DNA of 22,862 bases from JAKSCF01 sp028279945 (GTDB lineage Bacteria; Bacillota; Clostridia; Peptostreptococcales; JAAYPU01). The stretch covers positions 1-22,862 of the forward strand of contig JANQMT010000127.1 in assembly GCA_028279945.1 (NCBI GenBank). Reading direction: 5' to 3'. Both the position numbers and the translations under genes were made by a program. The number at the start of each line of letters is the position of its first letter. Within the stretch, counting starts at the first letter, position 1. Positions 22,707 to 22,862 of this stretch are shown piece by piece. The notes under the pieces are model-generated. The model did no database searches and was not told the DNA's origin. It saw only the letters and a list, made by a program, of their open reading frames with translations.

Positions 22707-22862
22707 AAACACTGGATATGACTAACTTCGCGACAGCTTAAAACTTATAACAACTACTTAAAAAAGCTCAGAAATTAGAACAGAAATAAGTATTTAGCAA
22801 GGGCACTTAGATGTTTTAAACAATAATAAAAATGTTCTTGATGAAAGATTAAAAAAATATGA

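Noticed and set aside
1..22862. CRISPR arrays, tRNA/rRNA genes, intact insertion sequences, prophage genes
   Set aside because: Looked for; no regularly spaced repeats, RNA gene signatures, transposase or phage structural genes were seen.

Overview
The window looks like a chromosomal segment of a low-GC, Gram-positive anaerobe of the Clostridia type. This is inference from strong AGGAGG-type ribosome binding sites, frequent TTG starts, AT-rich intergenic DNA, Gram-positive lipoprotein signals, a LysM-anchored exoenzyme and HAMP/PAS chemoreceptor architecture. An Alkaliphilus/Natronincola-like relative would fit, but no species can be fixed from the sequence. No rRNA, tRNA, CRISPR array or intact transposase gene was seen.

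Layout. 1-1987: 3' part of a methyl-accepting chemotaxis protein. 2075-3398: two divergent GNAT acetyltransferases, each preceded by a -24/-12 (sigma-54) promoter match. 3527-6844 (minus): a 1105-residue secreted protein joining a choice-of-anchor-I-like beta-propeller region, a 5'-nucleotidase/metallophosphatase and a LysM domain. 7098-7789: a YefM/YoeB toxin-antitoxin operon with a 28-bp palindromic operator over its -10 box and a terminator behind it. 7913-8109: debris of a lost gene, including a coding fragment also found just behind the chemoreceptor. 8351-11546: a TRAP transporter operon (dctPQM) with a third sigma-54 promoter match and its own terminator. 11547-13610: remnants (an 81-codon open tail, a dispersed 23-bp repeat, an aldo/keto reductase tail) around an AT-rich propeller lipoprotein. 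13745-14650 (minus): a cupin/AraC regulator. 15053-22661: a catabolic operon.

The catabolic operon runs: near-consensus promoter, about 290-nt leader, a 20-codon ORF with a good ribosome binding site, a KduD-like SDR dehydrogenase, a split transketolase (N and C subunits), a complete TctC-TctB-TctA tripartite transporter and a zinc-dependent MDR dehydrogenase. The likely logic is uptake of an organic (sugar-derived or sulfonated) acid, oxidation to a ketose-like compound, and transfer of a two-carbon unit by transketolase into the pentose phosphate pool. The substrate is not determinable from sequence, and no kinase or isomerase is encoded here. The divergent AraC gene is the obvious candidate regulator.

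The points most worth a second look are the paired sigma-54 promoters of the two acetyltransferases, the SDR/split-transketolase/TTT operon with its micro-ORF, the duplicated coding fragment with mostly silent differences, and the direct repeats that bracket the toxin-antitoxin module.
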